A stretch of 6,521 bases of DNA. It comes from Solirubrobacterales bacterium (GTDB taxonomy: Bacteria > Actinomycetota > Thermoleophilia > Solirubrobacterales > Solirubrobacteraceae). The stretch is taken from the NCBI GenBank assembly GCA_019240015.1, contig JAFAZB010000371.1, forward strand, positions 1 through 6,521, given 5' to 3'. The notes under the pieces are model-generated. The model made no database searches and was not told the DNA's origin. It was given only the letters and a program-made list of their open reading frames with translations. The position numbers and the translations under genes were made by a program. Positions 1 to 5,575 of the stretch are shown piece by piece. The number at the start of each line of letters is the position of its first letter. The stretch's first letter is position 1.

Positions 1-231
1 CCCGCCGCCGAGCGCACGCCGGTCGCGCGCACGATCAGCGGCGAGCCTCCGTCGCCGGTGGATCCCCCGAGCGGGTGCCGATTCCGGACGCGCTGCCCGC
101 GAGCCCAGGAGCGCTGCGCGGTGGAGGTCCCGGAGCTCCGCGAGCTCGGGCCCGGCCACTGGGCCGCGTGTCACTTTCCGGTCTCAGCTACTGCCCCCGC
201 GCCGGCCAAGACCACGAGCGCCGCACCGTGA
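1..231 (+). CDS. Opp/Dpp-type ABC transporter ATP-binding protein, C-terminal end only (partial)
   Basis: Reading from base 1 gives 76 codons without a stop, ending in TGA at 229-231. The 5' part, with the Walker and signature motifs, lies left of the window. The peptide matches the C-terminal 'oligo_HPY' extension of oligopeptide/dipeptide ABC ATPases: GEPPSP (residues 14-19), DPPSGCRF (21-28), RCP (31-33), a PELRELGPGHW stretch and ACH (56-58). Four cysteines (C26, C32, C39, C57) have the spacing of the cysteine set that holds a [4Fe-4S] cluster in some family members. A low-complexity Ala/Pro/Thr tail follows. In the family the protein is a cytoplasmic ATPase that drives import of peptides or other small solutes through a two-permease channel with a lipoprotein or periplasmic binding protein. 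The stop overlaps the next start as GTGA, so it is probably in the same operon, and the imported solute may be the substrate of the downstream enzymes (inference). Family assignment is firm; substrate is unknown. Confidence 0.88.
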   Translation, partial: PAAERTPVARTISGEPPSPVDPPSGCRFRTRCPRAQERCAVEVPELRELGPGHWAACHFPVSATAPAPAKTTSAAP

Positions 232-1613
232 CCGCCGCGCTCCCCGACTACGACGTCACCGATCCCGCCGCACTCGCGCTCCCGCGCGAGCAGTTGCGCG
301 CGATCCAGGACGAACGGCTGCGCGCAATGGTTCGGTACGTATACGAGCGCTCCCCGTTCTGGCGGCGCAAGCTCACCGAGGCCGAAGTGCGGCCGGAGGA
401 GATCGAGGGGATTGCGGATCTTGCCCGGCTCCCCTTCACCAGCCGGACAGAGCTCGACGCCGAACAGTCCGCGCACCCCCCGTTCGGCGAGTACACGTGC
501 AGCTCCCGGGAGCAGTGGATGGGGTTGTTCACCACCTCGGGAACCTCGGGGCGCAAGCTCAAGCGGGTCGTCTCGCGGCGCGACTGGCGGCTGATGCTCG
601 ACCGCTTCTACCGCCACCCGGCGCCACCGCCCGGCGAGATGTTCATGCTGCTCGGTCCGGTCGATGGCCTGCTCGGGCCGGCGGTGGGGGTCGAGGCGAT
701 GCGCGAGCGCGGCGCGATCCCGGTGCTCGCCGGGACCTGGGACACCCGCACCAAGGTGCTGGCGATCGCCGAGCTGCGTCCCGGGGCGATCGCCGGGGCG
801 GCCTCCTACATCATCCACCTCGCGGAAGTGGCGCAGGAGATGGGTGTGGATCTCGCCAGCTGCGGCCTGCGGGCGGTGACCTCGTTCGGCGAGCCGGGGG
901 CCGCAGTCGACGCGACCCACGCGGCGATCGCCGAGCGCTACGGCGTGGGCGAGATCATCGACGGGTACGGCCTGACGGAGGTGTGGCCGCTGGGCGGCAA
1001 TTGCCCGTTCTCGGCGGCACTGCACATCGCGGACGACCTGGCGGCGGTCGAGTGCGTCGACCCCGACAGCGGCGAGCAGTTGCCCGAAGGCGAGACCGGC
1101 GAGATCGTGTTCACCAACCTGATCGGCGACACCCAGCCGCTCCTGCGCTACCGCAGCCGGGACGTGGGGCAGCTGACGTTCTCGACCCCTTGCGCGTGCG
1201 GCAGCACCGTCACCCGGATCGAGCGCATCGAGGGGCGCACCGACGACATGATCTGGTACCGCGGGGCGAACTTCTTCCCCTCGGCGGTCGAGGAGATCGT
1301 CCGCAGCCACCCGGAGCTAACTCCCGAGTACCGGATCGTGCTCGATGACGGCCGGCGCGGGCTGCCGGTGGTGACGATCCAGGTAGAGGCCGCGTCCGGG
1401 ACCGGTGCCCCGGAAGCGCTGCGCGACCCGCTGCGGGCGGCGCTGCGCAGCGGGCTCGGCGTCAACCCCGAGGTCGAGGTGCTCGCGGCCGGCTCGCTGC
1501 CGCGGGCGCAGCAGAGCAAGGCAAGACGTGTGCTGGATCGCAGAGCGGGGAGATCCGCAACGGTCAGAGGGAGCGGGATGAGCAGGCGGGCGCAGCGCGA
1601 TCAAGGGTCCTGA
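228..1613 (+). CDS. PaaK-type AMP-forming acyl/aryl-CoA ligase (phenylacetate-CoA ligase family)
   Basis: 461 residues, close to the PaaK family's usual ~430-450. The family activates an aryl or acyl carboxylic acid with ATP to an acyl-AMP and then a CoA thioester, in the cytoplasm. Visible motifs: a typical opening (REQLRAIQDERLRAMVRYVY), the P-loop TTSGTSGR (102-109), YGLTE (247-251), RYRSRD with Asp312 in the ribose-binding position, GRTDD (336-340) and RGAN-FPS (from 345) at the domain hinge, and Lys431 in a C-terminal SKARRV context as the likely catalytic lysine. C259, H266, C322 and C324 resemble the metal-binding Cys/His set of many PaaK-like proteins. The frame is open upstream to GTG 75, but that part lies over the end of the ABC gene and does not look like PaaK. 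GTG 228, overlapping the previous stop, puts the PaaK opening near the N terminus. There is no clear ribosome site, which fits translational coupling. The acid substrate cannot be read from the sequence; benzoate-, phenylacetate- or cinnamate-like acids are plausible given the P450 neighbours. Confidence 0.9.
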   Translation: MTAALPDYDVTDPAALALPREQLRAIQDERLRAMVRYVYERSPFWRRKLTEAEVRPEEIEGIADLARLPFTSRTELDAEQSAHPPFGEYTCSSREQWMGLFTTSGTSGRKLKRVVSRRDWRLMLDRFYRHPAPPPGEMFMLLGPVDGLLGPAVGVEAMRERGAIPVLAGTWDTRTKVLAIAELRPGAIAGAASYIIHLAEVAQEMGVDLASCGLRAVTSFGEPGAAVDATHAAIAERYGVGEIIDGYGLTEVWPLGGNCPFSAALHIADDLAAVECVDPDSGEQLPEGETGEIVFTNLIGDTQPLLRYRSRDVGQLTFSTPCACGSTVTRIERIEGRTDDMIWYRGANFFPSAVEEIVRSHPELTPEYRIVLDDGRRGLPVVTIQVEAASGTGAPEALRDPLRAALRSGLGVNPEVEVLAAGSLPRAQQSKARRVLDRRAGRSATVRGSGMSRRAQRDQGS

Positions 1614-1619
1614 GAGGAG
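1612..1619 (+). promoter_or_regulatory. Shine-Dalgarno site for the amidohydrolase gene
   Basis: GAGAGGAG sits between the ligase stop (TGA 1611-1613) and the ATG at 1625, with GGAG ending 5 bases before the start codon. It is the strongest ribosome-binding sequence in the window and supports ATG 1625 as the start. The site overlaps the end of the ligase gene, as expected inside an operon. Confidence 0.8.
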
Positions 1620-1624
1620 CTTCA

Positions 1625-2752
1625 ATGAAACACGGCCGATTCGTCGTCGATACCCACGTCCACGCGCAGCGGTTCGCCGCGGGCGGCGCGCTGGCTGGAC
1701 AGAAACCGGCCCAGACGCGCCAATGGGATGCACTCGGGGCGACGATGTCCGGACTGGTGCCGTACGAGAACACCGGACGGCTCGAGTACGACATGGACTG
1801 CTACGGCGTCGACATGTGCGTGCTGCTGCCCGCATTCGGGATGACCGATGAGCTCAACCTGGAGCTGGTCGAGCGCTCGCCGGAGAAGTACGTCGCCGCC
1901 TGCGGGATCACCGAATACATGGTCCGCTGCCGGGAGGGACGGGAGGAGTGGTCGATCGACGGCGTGTGCGAGGAGTTCGATCGTCAGCTCGCCGGCGGCC
2001 GGTTCGTGGCGATCGGGGAGTCGATGCCCTACATGCCCGTCCCGTATGACCATCGCCGCCCGGTCAGCCGCGTGGAGGCCGTCGAGAACATGCTGCGGAT
2101 CGCCGAGGTCGCGGCCCGGCACGGCGTCGCGCTGCGCTACCACACGGGCGTGCCGATGGGCTACACGAGCCCCTACTCCTACGGCTTCCTCGGGCCCGCG
2201 GACTTCAACCCGCTGTGGGGGCACGACATCGCGGCCGCGTTCCCGGACCTCGTGCTGATCTTCGACCACGGCGGGATCCAGGCTTGGTGGTGGGAGCGCT
2301 GGTATGAAGAGTGCCTGAACGTGGTCGGGGCGCACGACAACGTCTACGTGGAGACCGGGCTGTGGTGGCGGGAGCTGTACGAGCGCCCGCTGGTGGACCC
2401 CAACATCGGTCCGGAGAAGCTGCTGTGGGGCACCGACTGGGGCGCCAGCATGCAGATCTACTCACAGCTCGGACGCACCCCCCCGAGCTATCCGGTGCAG
2501 CTGCGCAAGGAGGGAATCGTCCACTACCAGGTGGACTACTGGGGCTGGAGCCTGCGCGAGTTGAACTCGCTGCGCCTCTCCCAGGACGACATGAACCTGA
2601 TCCTCGGCGGCAACGCCGCGCGGATCTTCGAGCTCGACGTGCCCTACACCCGTCTGTTCAAGCCCCCCTCAGACCGGGTGGGACGCAAGGCGACGGGCCA
2701 GACGGCGGCCGACGGGCAGCCACCCCGGCAGGTGGAGGCGCCGCAGCGATGA
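1625..2752 (+). CDS. Amidohydrolase-family metalloenzyme (ACMSD-like; possible decarboxylase or hydrolase)
   Basis: 375 residues, a TIM-barrel amidohydrolase of the type grouped as Amidohydro_2. The metal-site residues appear in family order: DTHVH near the N terminus (H11, H13), YHTG (H173), FDHGG (H215) and GTDWG (D271), followed by GGNAARIFEL near the C terminus. The HxH start with a later His, His and Asp matches the mononuclear zinc set of ACMSD (aminocarboxymuconate-semialdehyde decarboxylase), not the ExH start of the resorcylate decarboxylase branch. Relatives are cytoplasmic and decarboxylate or hydrolyse aromatic or ring-derived acids. A Trp-rich stretch (W221-W223, W226) directly follows H215. 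The last ~30 residues are Pro/Gln/Arg-rich and probably disordered. The gene lies between the CoA ligase and the P450, so it probably acts in the same pathway. Its stop overlaps the P450 start as ATGA. Family is firm; the reaction is not known, and ring-cleavage hydrolase, hydratase and decarboxylase all remain open. Confidence 0.88.
   Translation: MKHGRFVVDTHVHAQRFAAGGALAGQKPAQTRQWDALGATMSGLVPYENTGRLEYDMDCYGVDMCVLLPAFGMTDELNLELVERSPEKYVAACGITEYMVRCREGREEWSIDGVCEEFDRQLAGGRFVAIGESMPYMPVPYDHRRPVSRVEAVENMLRIAEVAARHGVALRYHTGVPMGYTSPYSYGFLGPADFNPLWGHDIAAAFPDLVLIFDHGGIQAWWWERWYEECLNVVGAHDNVYVETGLWWRELYERPLVDPNIGPEKLLWGTDWGASMQIYSQLGRTPPSYPVQLRKEGIVHYQVDYWGWSLRELNSLRLSQDDMNLILGGNAARIFELDVPYTRLFKPPSDRVGRKATGQTAADGQPPRQVEAPQR
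2734..2738 (+). promoter_or_regulatory. Shine-Dalgarno site for the first P450 gene
   Basis: GGAGG within the last codons of the amidohydrolase gene, 10 bases before ATG 2749. It supports that ATG, whose first base begins the ATGA overlap with the amidohydrolase stop. The frame is open further upstream, but that part only lies over the amidohydrolase gene. Confidence 0.65.
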
Positions 2753-4014
2753 CGCCCTCCACGACCCAGCTCCCGGAGCTCGACCTCGACCCGTACTCCC
2801 CCGAGTTCCTCGCCGACCCCTACCCCTATTACGCCCAGCTGCGCGATGCCGGCCCGGTCGTGTGGCTGACCCGCTACGAGCATTACGTGGTCGCGCGTCA
2901 CGCCGAGACGAAGGCGGTGCTCGACGACTGGGAGACGTTCGGTTCGACCCGCGGCTTTGGCCTGCACGACCCCGAGCGCGAGCCGCCGCTGCTCGACAGC
3001 CCGGAGTACGAGCCACTTGCGCGGGTCCCCCACATGAACACGGAAGCGATCCGGGGGCTGCTCGACGCGGTCCGACCCGACCCGCCCGAGCATGATCCGA
3101 TCCGCCGGCTGTTCATGCGGATGCTCGCTCCCGGCCTGATTCGCCGCTCCCGCGAGCAGATCGTCGGAGCTGCGCAGGCGCTCGTCGAGAAGCTGGTGGC
3201 CCGCGGCAGCTTCGACGCCGCAGCCGAGCTGGCCGACGCGTTCGTGCTCGGCGTGATCGGCGACCTGGTGGGGCTGCCCGAGCAGGGACGCGAGCACATC
3301 ATCGCCTACGGCAACATGGCGATGAACACCAGCGGGCCGCGCAACGAGGTGTACCTGGAGTCGATCGAGCACGCGGTCGACGCGGTCGCCTGGGTCGATC
3401 AGGTGTGCACGCGTGACAGCCTCAGCCCAGGTCCGATCGGCCAGCTGATCTTCGACGCGGTCGACGCCGGTGAGATCGAGGAGGACATGGGCAACGCGTT
3501 CGTGCGGGTGTTCCCGACCGCGGCGGTCGACACCACCTCGAGCACGATCACCAATGCGATCTACAACCTCGCCGTGAACCCGGACCAGTGGGCGCTGCTG
3601 CGCGACGATCCCTCGCTGGCCCGCAGAGCGTTCCAGGAGACGATGCGCTTCACCCAAGCCATCCATCCCCTCTACCGGACGACCACGCGGGACGGCGAGC
3701 TGGCCGGCTCCGAGCTCGCCGCTGGAATCAAGATGGCGCTGTTCCTCGGCTCGGCCAACCGAGATCCGAGAGTGTTCGAGGATCCGGATCGGTTCGAGAT
3801 CCGTCGCGACGCTACGCCCCAGCTCGGCTTCGGCTCGGGGATCCACTCGTGTGCGGGCCAGACGTTGGCTCGCCTCGAGGGCGAGGCGGTGCTGACCGCG
3901 CTGTCGCGGCGAGTGGCGCGACTCGAGCTCGATGGCGAGCCGACCCCCCGGCGCCACAACACCCTTCACACCTGGGCGCACCTTCCGGTCAAGGTGACCG
4001 GCGACGCACGCTGA
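2749..4014 (+). CDS. Cytochrome P450, CYP199-like (aromatic acid oxidase or O-demethylase candidate)
   Basis: 421 residues, a soluble bacterial P450 with no membrane segment. Landmarks in order: N-terminal DPYSPEFLADPYPYYAQLRD (from about residue 14), then AGPVV; DPPEHD before the C helix; I-helix AAVDTT (258-263) with the acid-alcohol pair D261/T262; the ExxR pair E297/R300; RTTTRDGEL; GSANRDP; and the heme loop FGSGIHSCAGQTLARLEGE with C368 as the heme thiolate. Compared from memory, the N terminus, heme region and C-terminal NTLHTWAHLPVKVT follow CYP199A enzymes, which oxidise or demethylate para-substituted benzoic acids. R253 aligns with the CYP199A arginine that contacts the substrate carboxylate. 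The segment between about residues 73 and 110 (B-C loop) is longer than in CYP199A4. The I helix has Ala-Ala where the usual pattern is Ala-Gly. Its electron donors follow directly, with a one-base overlap to the ferredoxin start. P450 identity is certain; the CYP199-type assignment is probable; the substrate is inferred. Confidence 0.93.
   Translation: MTPSTTQLPELDLDPYSPEFLADPYPYYAQLRDAGPVVWLTRYEHYVVARHAETKAVLDDWETFGSTRGFGLHDPEREPPLLDSPEYEPLARVPHMNTEAIRGLLDAVRPDPPEHDPIRRLFMRMLAPGLIRRSREQIVGAAQALVEKLVARGSFDAAAELADAFVLGVIGDLVGLPEQGREHIIAYGNMAMNTSGPRNEVYLESIEHAVDAVAWVDQVCTRDSLSPGPIGQLIFDAVDAGEIEEDMGNAFVRVFPTAAVDTTSSTITNAIYNLAVNPDQWALLRDDPSLARRAFQETMRFTQAIHPLYRTTTRDGELAGSELAAGIKMALFLGSANRDPRVFEDPDRFEIRRDATPQLGFGSGIHSCAGQTLARLEGEAVLTALSRRVARLELDGEPTPRRHNTLHTWAHLPVKVTGDAR
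3314..3335 (+). repeat. Second inverted repeat copy A (P450 MAMNTSG segment)
   Basis: These 22 bases, coding for the MAMNTSG stretch of the first P450, are exactly repeated in inverted orientation at 6235-6256. With the 3593-3617 repeat, this shows the two P450 genes are still similar at the DNA level in their central parts. Confidence 0.8.
3593..3617 (+). repeat. Inverted repeat copy A (paralogous P450 segment)
   Basis: These 25 bases, coding for part of the LLRDDPSLA stretch of the first P450, are exactly repeated in inverted orientation at 5953-5977 inside the second P450. Flanking bases are similar but not identical. This is conserved coding sequence from a P450 duplication, not a separate repeat element. 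Confidence 0.85.
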
Positions 4015-4337
4015 TGCCGAAGGTGATCTATCAGTCGCCCGACGGCGCGCGGACCGAGATCGACGCACCGGTGGGAGCCACGGTCCGCAACCTGGCACTC
4101 GCCAATGGGGTCGACGGGATCGTCGGCGAGTGCGGAGGCGAGTTGATGTGCGCCTCCTGTCACGTCTACGTGGACGAGCAGTTCCTCGAGCGTCTGCCCC
4201 CGGTGCAAGAAGAGGAGGACGAGATGCTCGAGTCGACCGCGTGCGAGCGCCTCTCCAACAGCCGTCTCAGCTGCCAGATCAAGATGACCGACGAGCTCGA
4301 TGGGCTGCTCGTGCGGCTGCCAGAAGAGCAGCTCTAG
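4014..4337 (+). CDS. [2Fe-2S] ferredoxin, putidaredoxin/adrenodoxin type
   Basis: 107 residues, the normal length for this class. The cluster ligands are C40, C46, C49 and C87, in the adrenodoxin-type pattern C-x5-C-x2-C...C, within GECGGELMCASCHVYV and LSCQI. C77 is an additional, non-ligand cysteine, as in putidaredoxin. The acidic stretch QEEEDEMLE (65-73) is the helix that usually docks the P450 and the reductase. The protein carries single electrons in the cytoplasm from the reductase encoded next to it to the P450 encoded just before it. The start is ATG 4014, whose A is the last base of the P450 stop (TGATG). No close ribosome site is seen, so translation is likely coupled to the P450. 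It may also serve the second, convergent P450, since no other ferredoxin lies in the window (inference). Confidence 0.94.
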   Translation: MPKVIYQSPDGARTEIDAPVGATVRNLALANGVDGIVGECGGELMCASCHVYVDEQFLERLPPVQEEEDEMLESTACERLSNSRLSCQIKMTDELDGLLVRLPEEQL

Positions 4338-4342
4338 CGCGC

Positions 4343-5575
4343 GTGCTCCGGCACGGCGCAGTGGTAATCGTCGGCGCGGGGCAGGCTGGGTTGCAAACCG
4401 CGGTGTCGCTGCGCTCGGCCGGGTTCGAGCGGTCCGTGGTCCTGATCGGAGCCGAGCCGGGGCTCCCCTACGAGCACCCCCCGTTGTCCAAGGCGCTGCT
4501 CGCCGGTACCGCTCAGCCTAAGGACGTGGCGCTGCGCCCGGAGTCCTACTTCGACAGCCACGAGGTCGAGCTGCTCGCCGGAGAGCGGGTTGTGGCGGTC
4601 GAGCGCGACATGCGGCGAGTCCTGCTCGAGAGCGGGGCGGCGGTCCGCTACGAGCACCTCGTGCTCGCCACGGGAGCCGTCAATCGCAGGCTGGAGTGCC
4701 CGGGCTGCGAGCTCGACGGTGTGCTCAGCCTGCGCACGCTCGCGCAGGCGCTGGAGCTACGCGAGCGACTGCTCGACGCGGAGCGGGTGGCGATCGTGGG
4801 CGCGGGCTTCATCGGGCTCGAGGTGGCGGCCGTGGCGCGCGCGATGGGCAAACAGGTCGACGTGTTCGAGCTCGCCGAGCTCCCGATGGGGCGGGTGGTC
4901 TCAGAGCCGACCGCGCGCTTCTTCGCCCGTGCGCACCGTCGGGAGGGGGTGCACCTTCACTTCAACTCCGGCGTTCGGCGGATCGTCGGGGACGGCGGCA
5001 GGGCGCGCGCGGTCGAGACCTCCGACGGGGACACGGTGCTCGCCGACGTGGTGCTGGTTGCGATCGGAATCGTCCCGGACGACGAGCTCGCCGCAGTGGC
5101 TGGGCTGCCGGTCGCCGGCGGGGTCCGCGTCGATCAGCGCCTGCTCACCCCGGACCCGGCGATCTCAGCGATCGGTGACTGCGCGCGGTTTCCGTCCCCG
5201 TTTGCGGACCGCCCCGTGATCCTCGAATCGGTGCAGAACGCCTGTGACCAGGGGCGGGCGGTGGCCGCCAGGGTGAGCGGCGACGATCGGGCCTACACCG
5301 CCGTCCCGTGGTTCTGGAGCGACCAGGGCCAGCTGAGGCTTCAGATTGCCGGGCTGACCGTGGGCGCGCAGGACGCAGTGGTGATCGGCGATCCCGAGCA
5401 GGGCCGGTTCTCTGCACTGTGCTTCGCCGGAGGGCGGCTGCTCGGAGTGGAGTCGGTGGGGCGGCCCGGCGACCACGTGGCGGCGCGCAAGTTGCTGGCG
5501 CGCCGGGCATCGCTGTCTCCAGAGCAGGCCCGCCGCGCTGACTTCGACCTCAAGGCATATGCGCGCGCGGCGTGA
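4343..5575 (+). CDS. NAD(P)H-dependent ferredoxin reductase, putidaredoxin reductase type (FAD)
   Basis: 410 residues, the usual size for this family. Visible parts: FAD-binding VIVGAGQAG (G11, G13, G16) at the very N terminus, YEHPPLSK (43-50), VLATGA, NAD-binding VAIVGAGFIGLE (149-160), a VLVAIGIVPDDELA strand, the second FAD motif AISAIGDCARF with D279, and the C-terminal PWFWSDQGQLRLQIAG segment of the reductase C-terminal domain. The enzyme takes hydride from NADH or NADPH and passes electrons one at a time to the ferredoxin encoded 5 bases upstream. The start chosen is GTG 4343, just after the ferredoxin stop; the frame is open upstream but that stretch lies over the ferredoxin gene. 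GTG 4361 is a possible shorter start, but it would leave almost nothing before the FAD motif. Only a weak GAAGAG lies upstream. The 3' end overlaps the convergent second P450 by 26 bases. NADH versus NADPH preference is not settled. Confidence 0.93.
   Translation: MLRHGAVVIVGAGQAGLQTAVSLRSAGFERSVVLIGAEPGLPYEHPPLSKALLAGTAQPKDVALRPESYFDSHEVELLAGERVVAVERDMRRVLLESGAAVRYEHLVLATGAVNRRLECPGCELDGVLSLRTLAQALELRERLLDAERVAIVGAGFIGLEVAAVARAMGKQVDVFELAELPMGRVVSEPTARFFARAHRREGVHLHFNSGVRRIVGDGGRARAVETSDGDTVLADVVLVAIGIVPDDELAAVAGLPVAGGVRVDQRLLTPDPAISAIGDCARFPSPFADRPVILESVQNACDQGRAVAARVSGDDRAYTAVPWFWSDQGQLRLQIAGLTVGAQDAVVIGDPEQGRFSALCFAGGRLLGVESVGRPGDHVAARKLLARRASLSPEQARRADFDLKAYARAA
5550..5575. other. Convergent 3' overlap of reductase and second P450
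   Basis: The reductase stop (TGA 5573-5575, plus strand) lies beyond the P450 stop (TGA read on the minus strand at 5552-5550). The last eight or so codons of both genes therefore share the same 26 base pairs. There is no spacer for a conventional intrinsic terminator between the two transcription units. Confidence 0.9.

Noticed and set aside
75..227. N-terminal extension of the ligase reading frame back to GTG 75
   Set aside because: It lies over the well-supported ABC ATPase tail in another frame, is Arg/Pro/Gly-rich without PaaK similarity, and GTG 228 overlapping the ABC stop gives a normal PaaK N terminus.
171..1310. Long minus-strand open frame opposite the ligase
   Set aside because: Arg/Asp/His/Leu-rich composition typical of the antisense of GC-rich genes, with no recognisable domain. 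The plus-strand PaaK motifs explain the region.
2311..2748. Upstream extension of the P450 frame as an N-terminal fusion domain
   Set aside because: The extra residues are the shifted-frame reading of the amidohydrolase gene. ATG 2749 has a ribosome site and gives a normal P450 N terminus.
2644..4098. 484-codon minus-strand open frame opposite the first P450
   Set aside because: Long only because stops are rare in GC-rich DNA. No family features, and it is fully covered by the P450 and ferredoxin start.
5555..5571. GCATATGC palindrome next to a GC-alternating run as an operator
   Set aside because: It lies within the overlapping 3' ends of two genes, far from any start. A short palindrome is expected by chance in such sequence.
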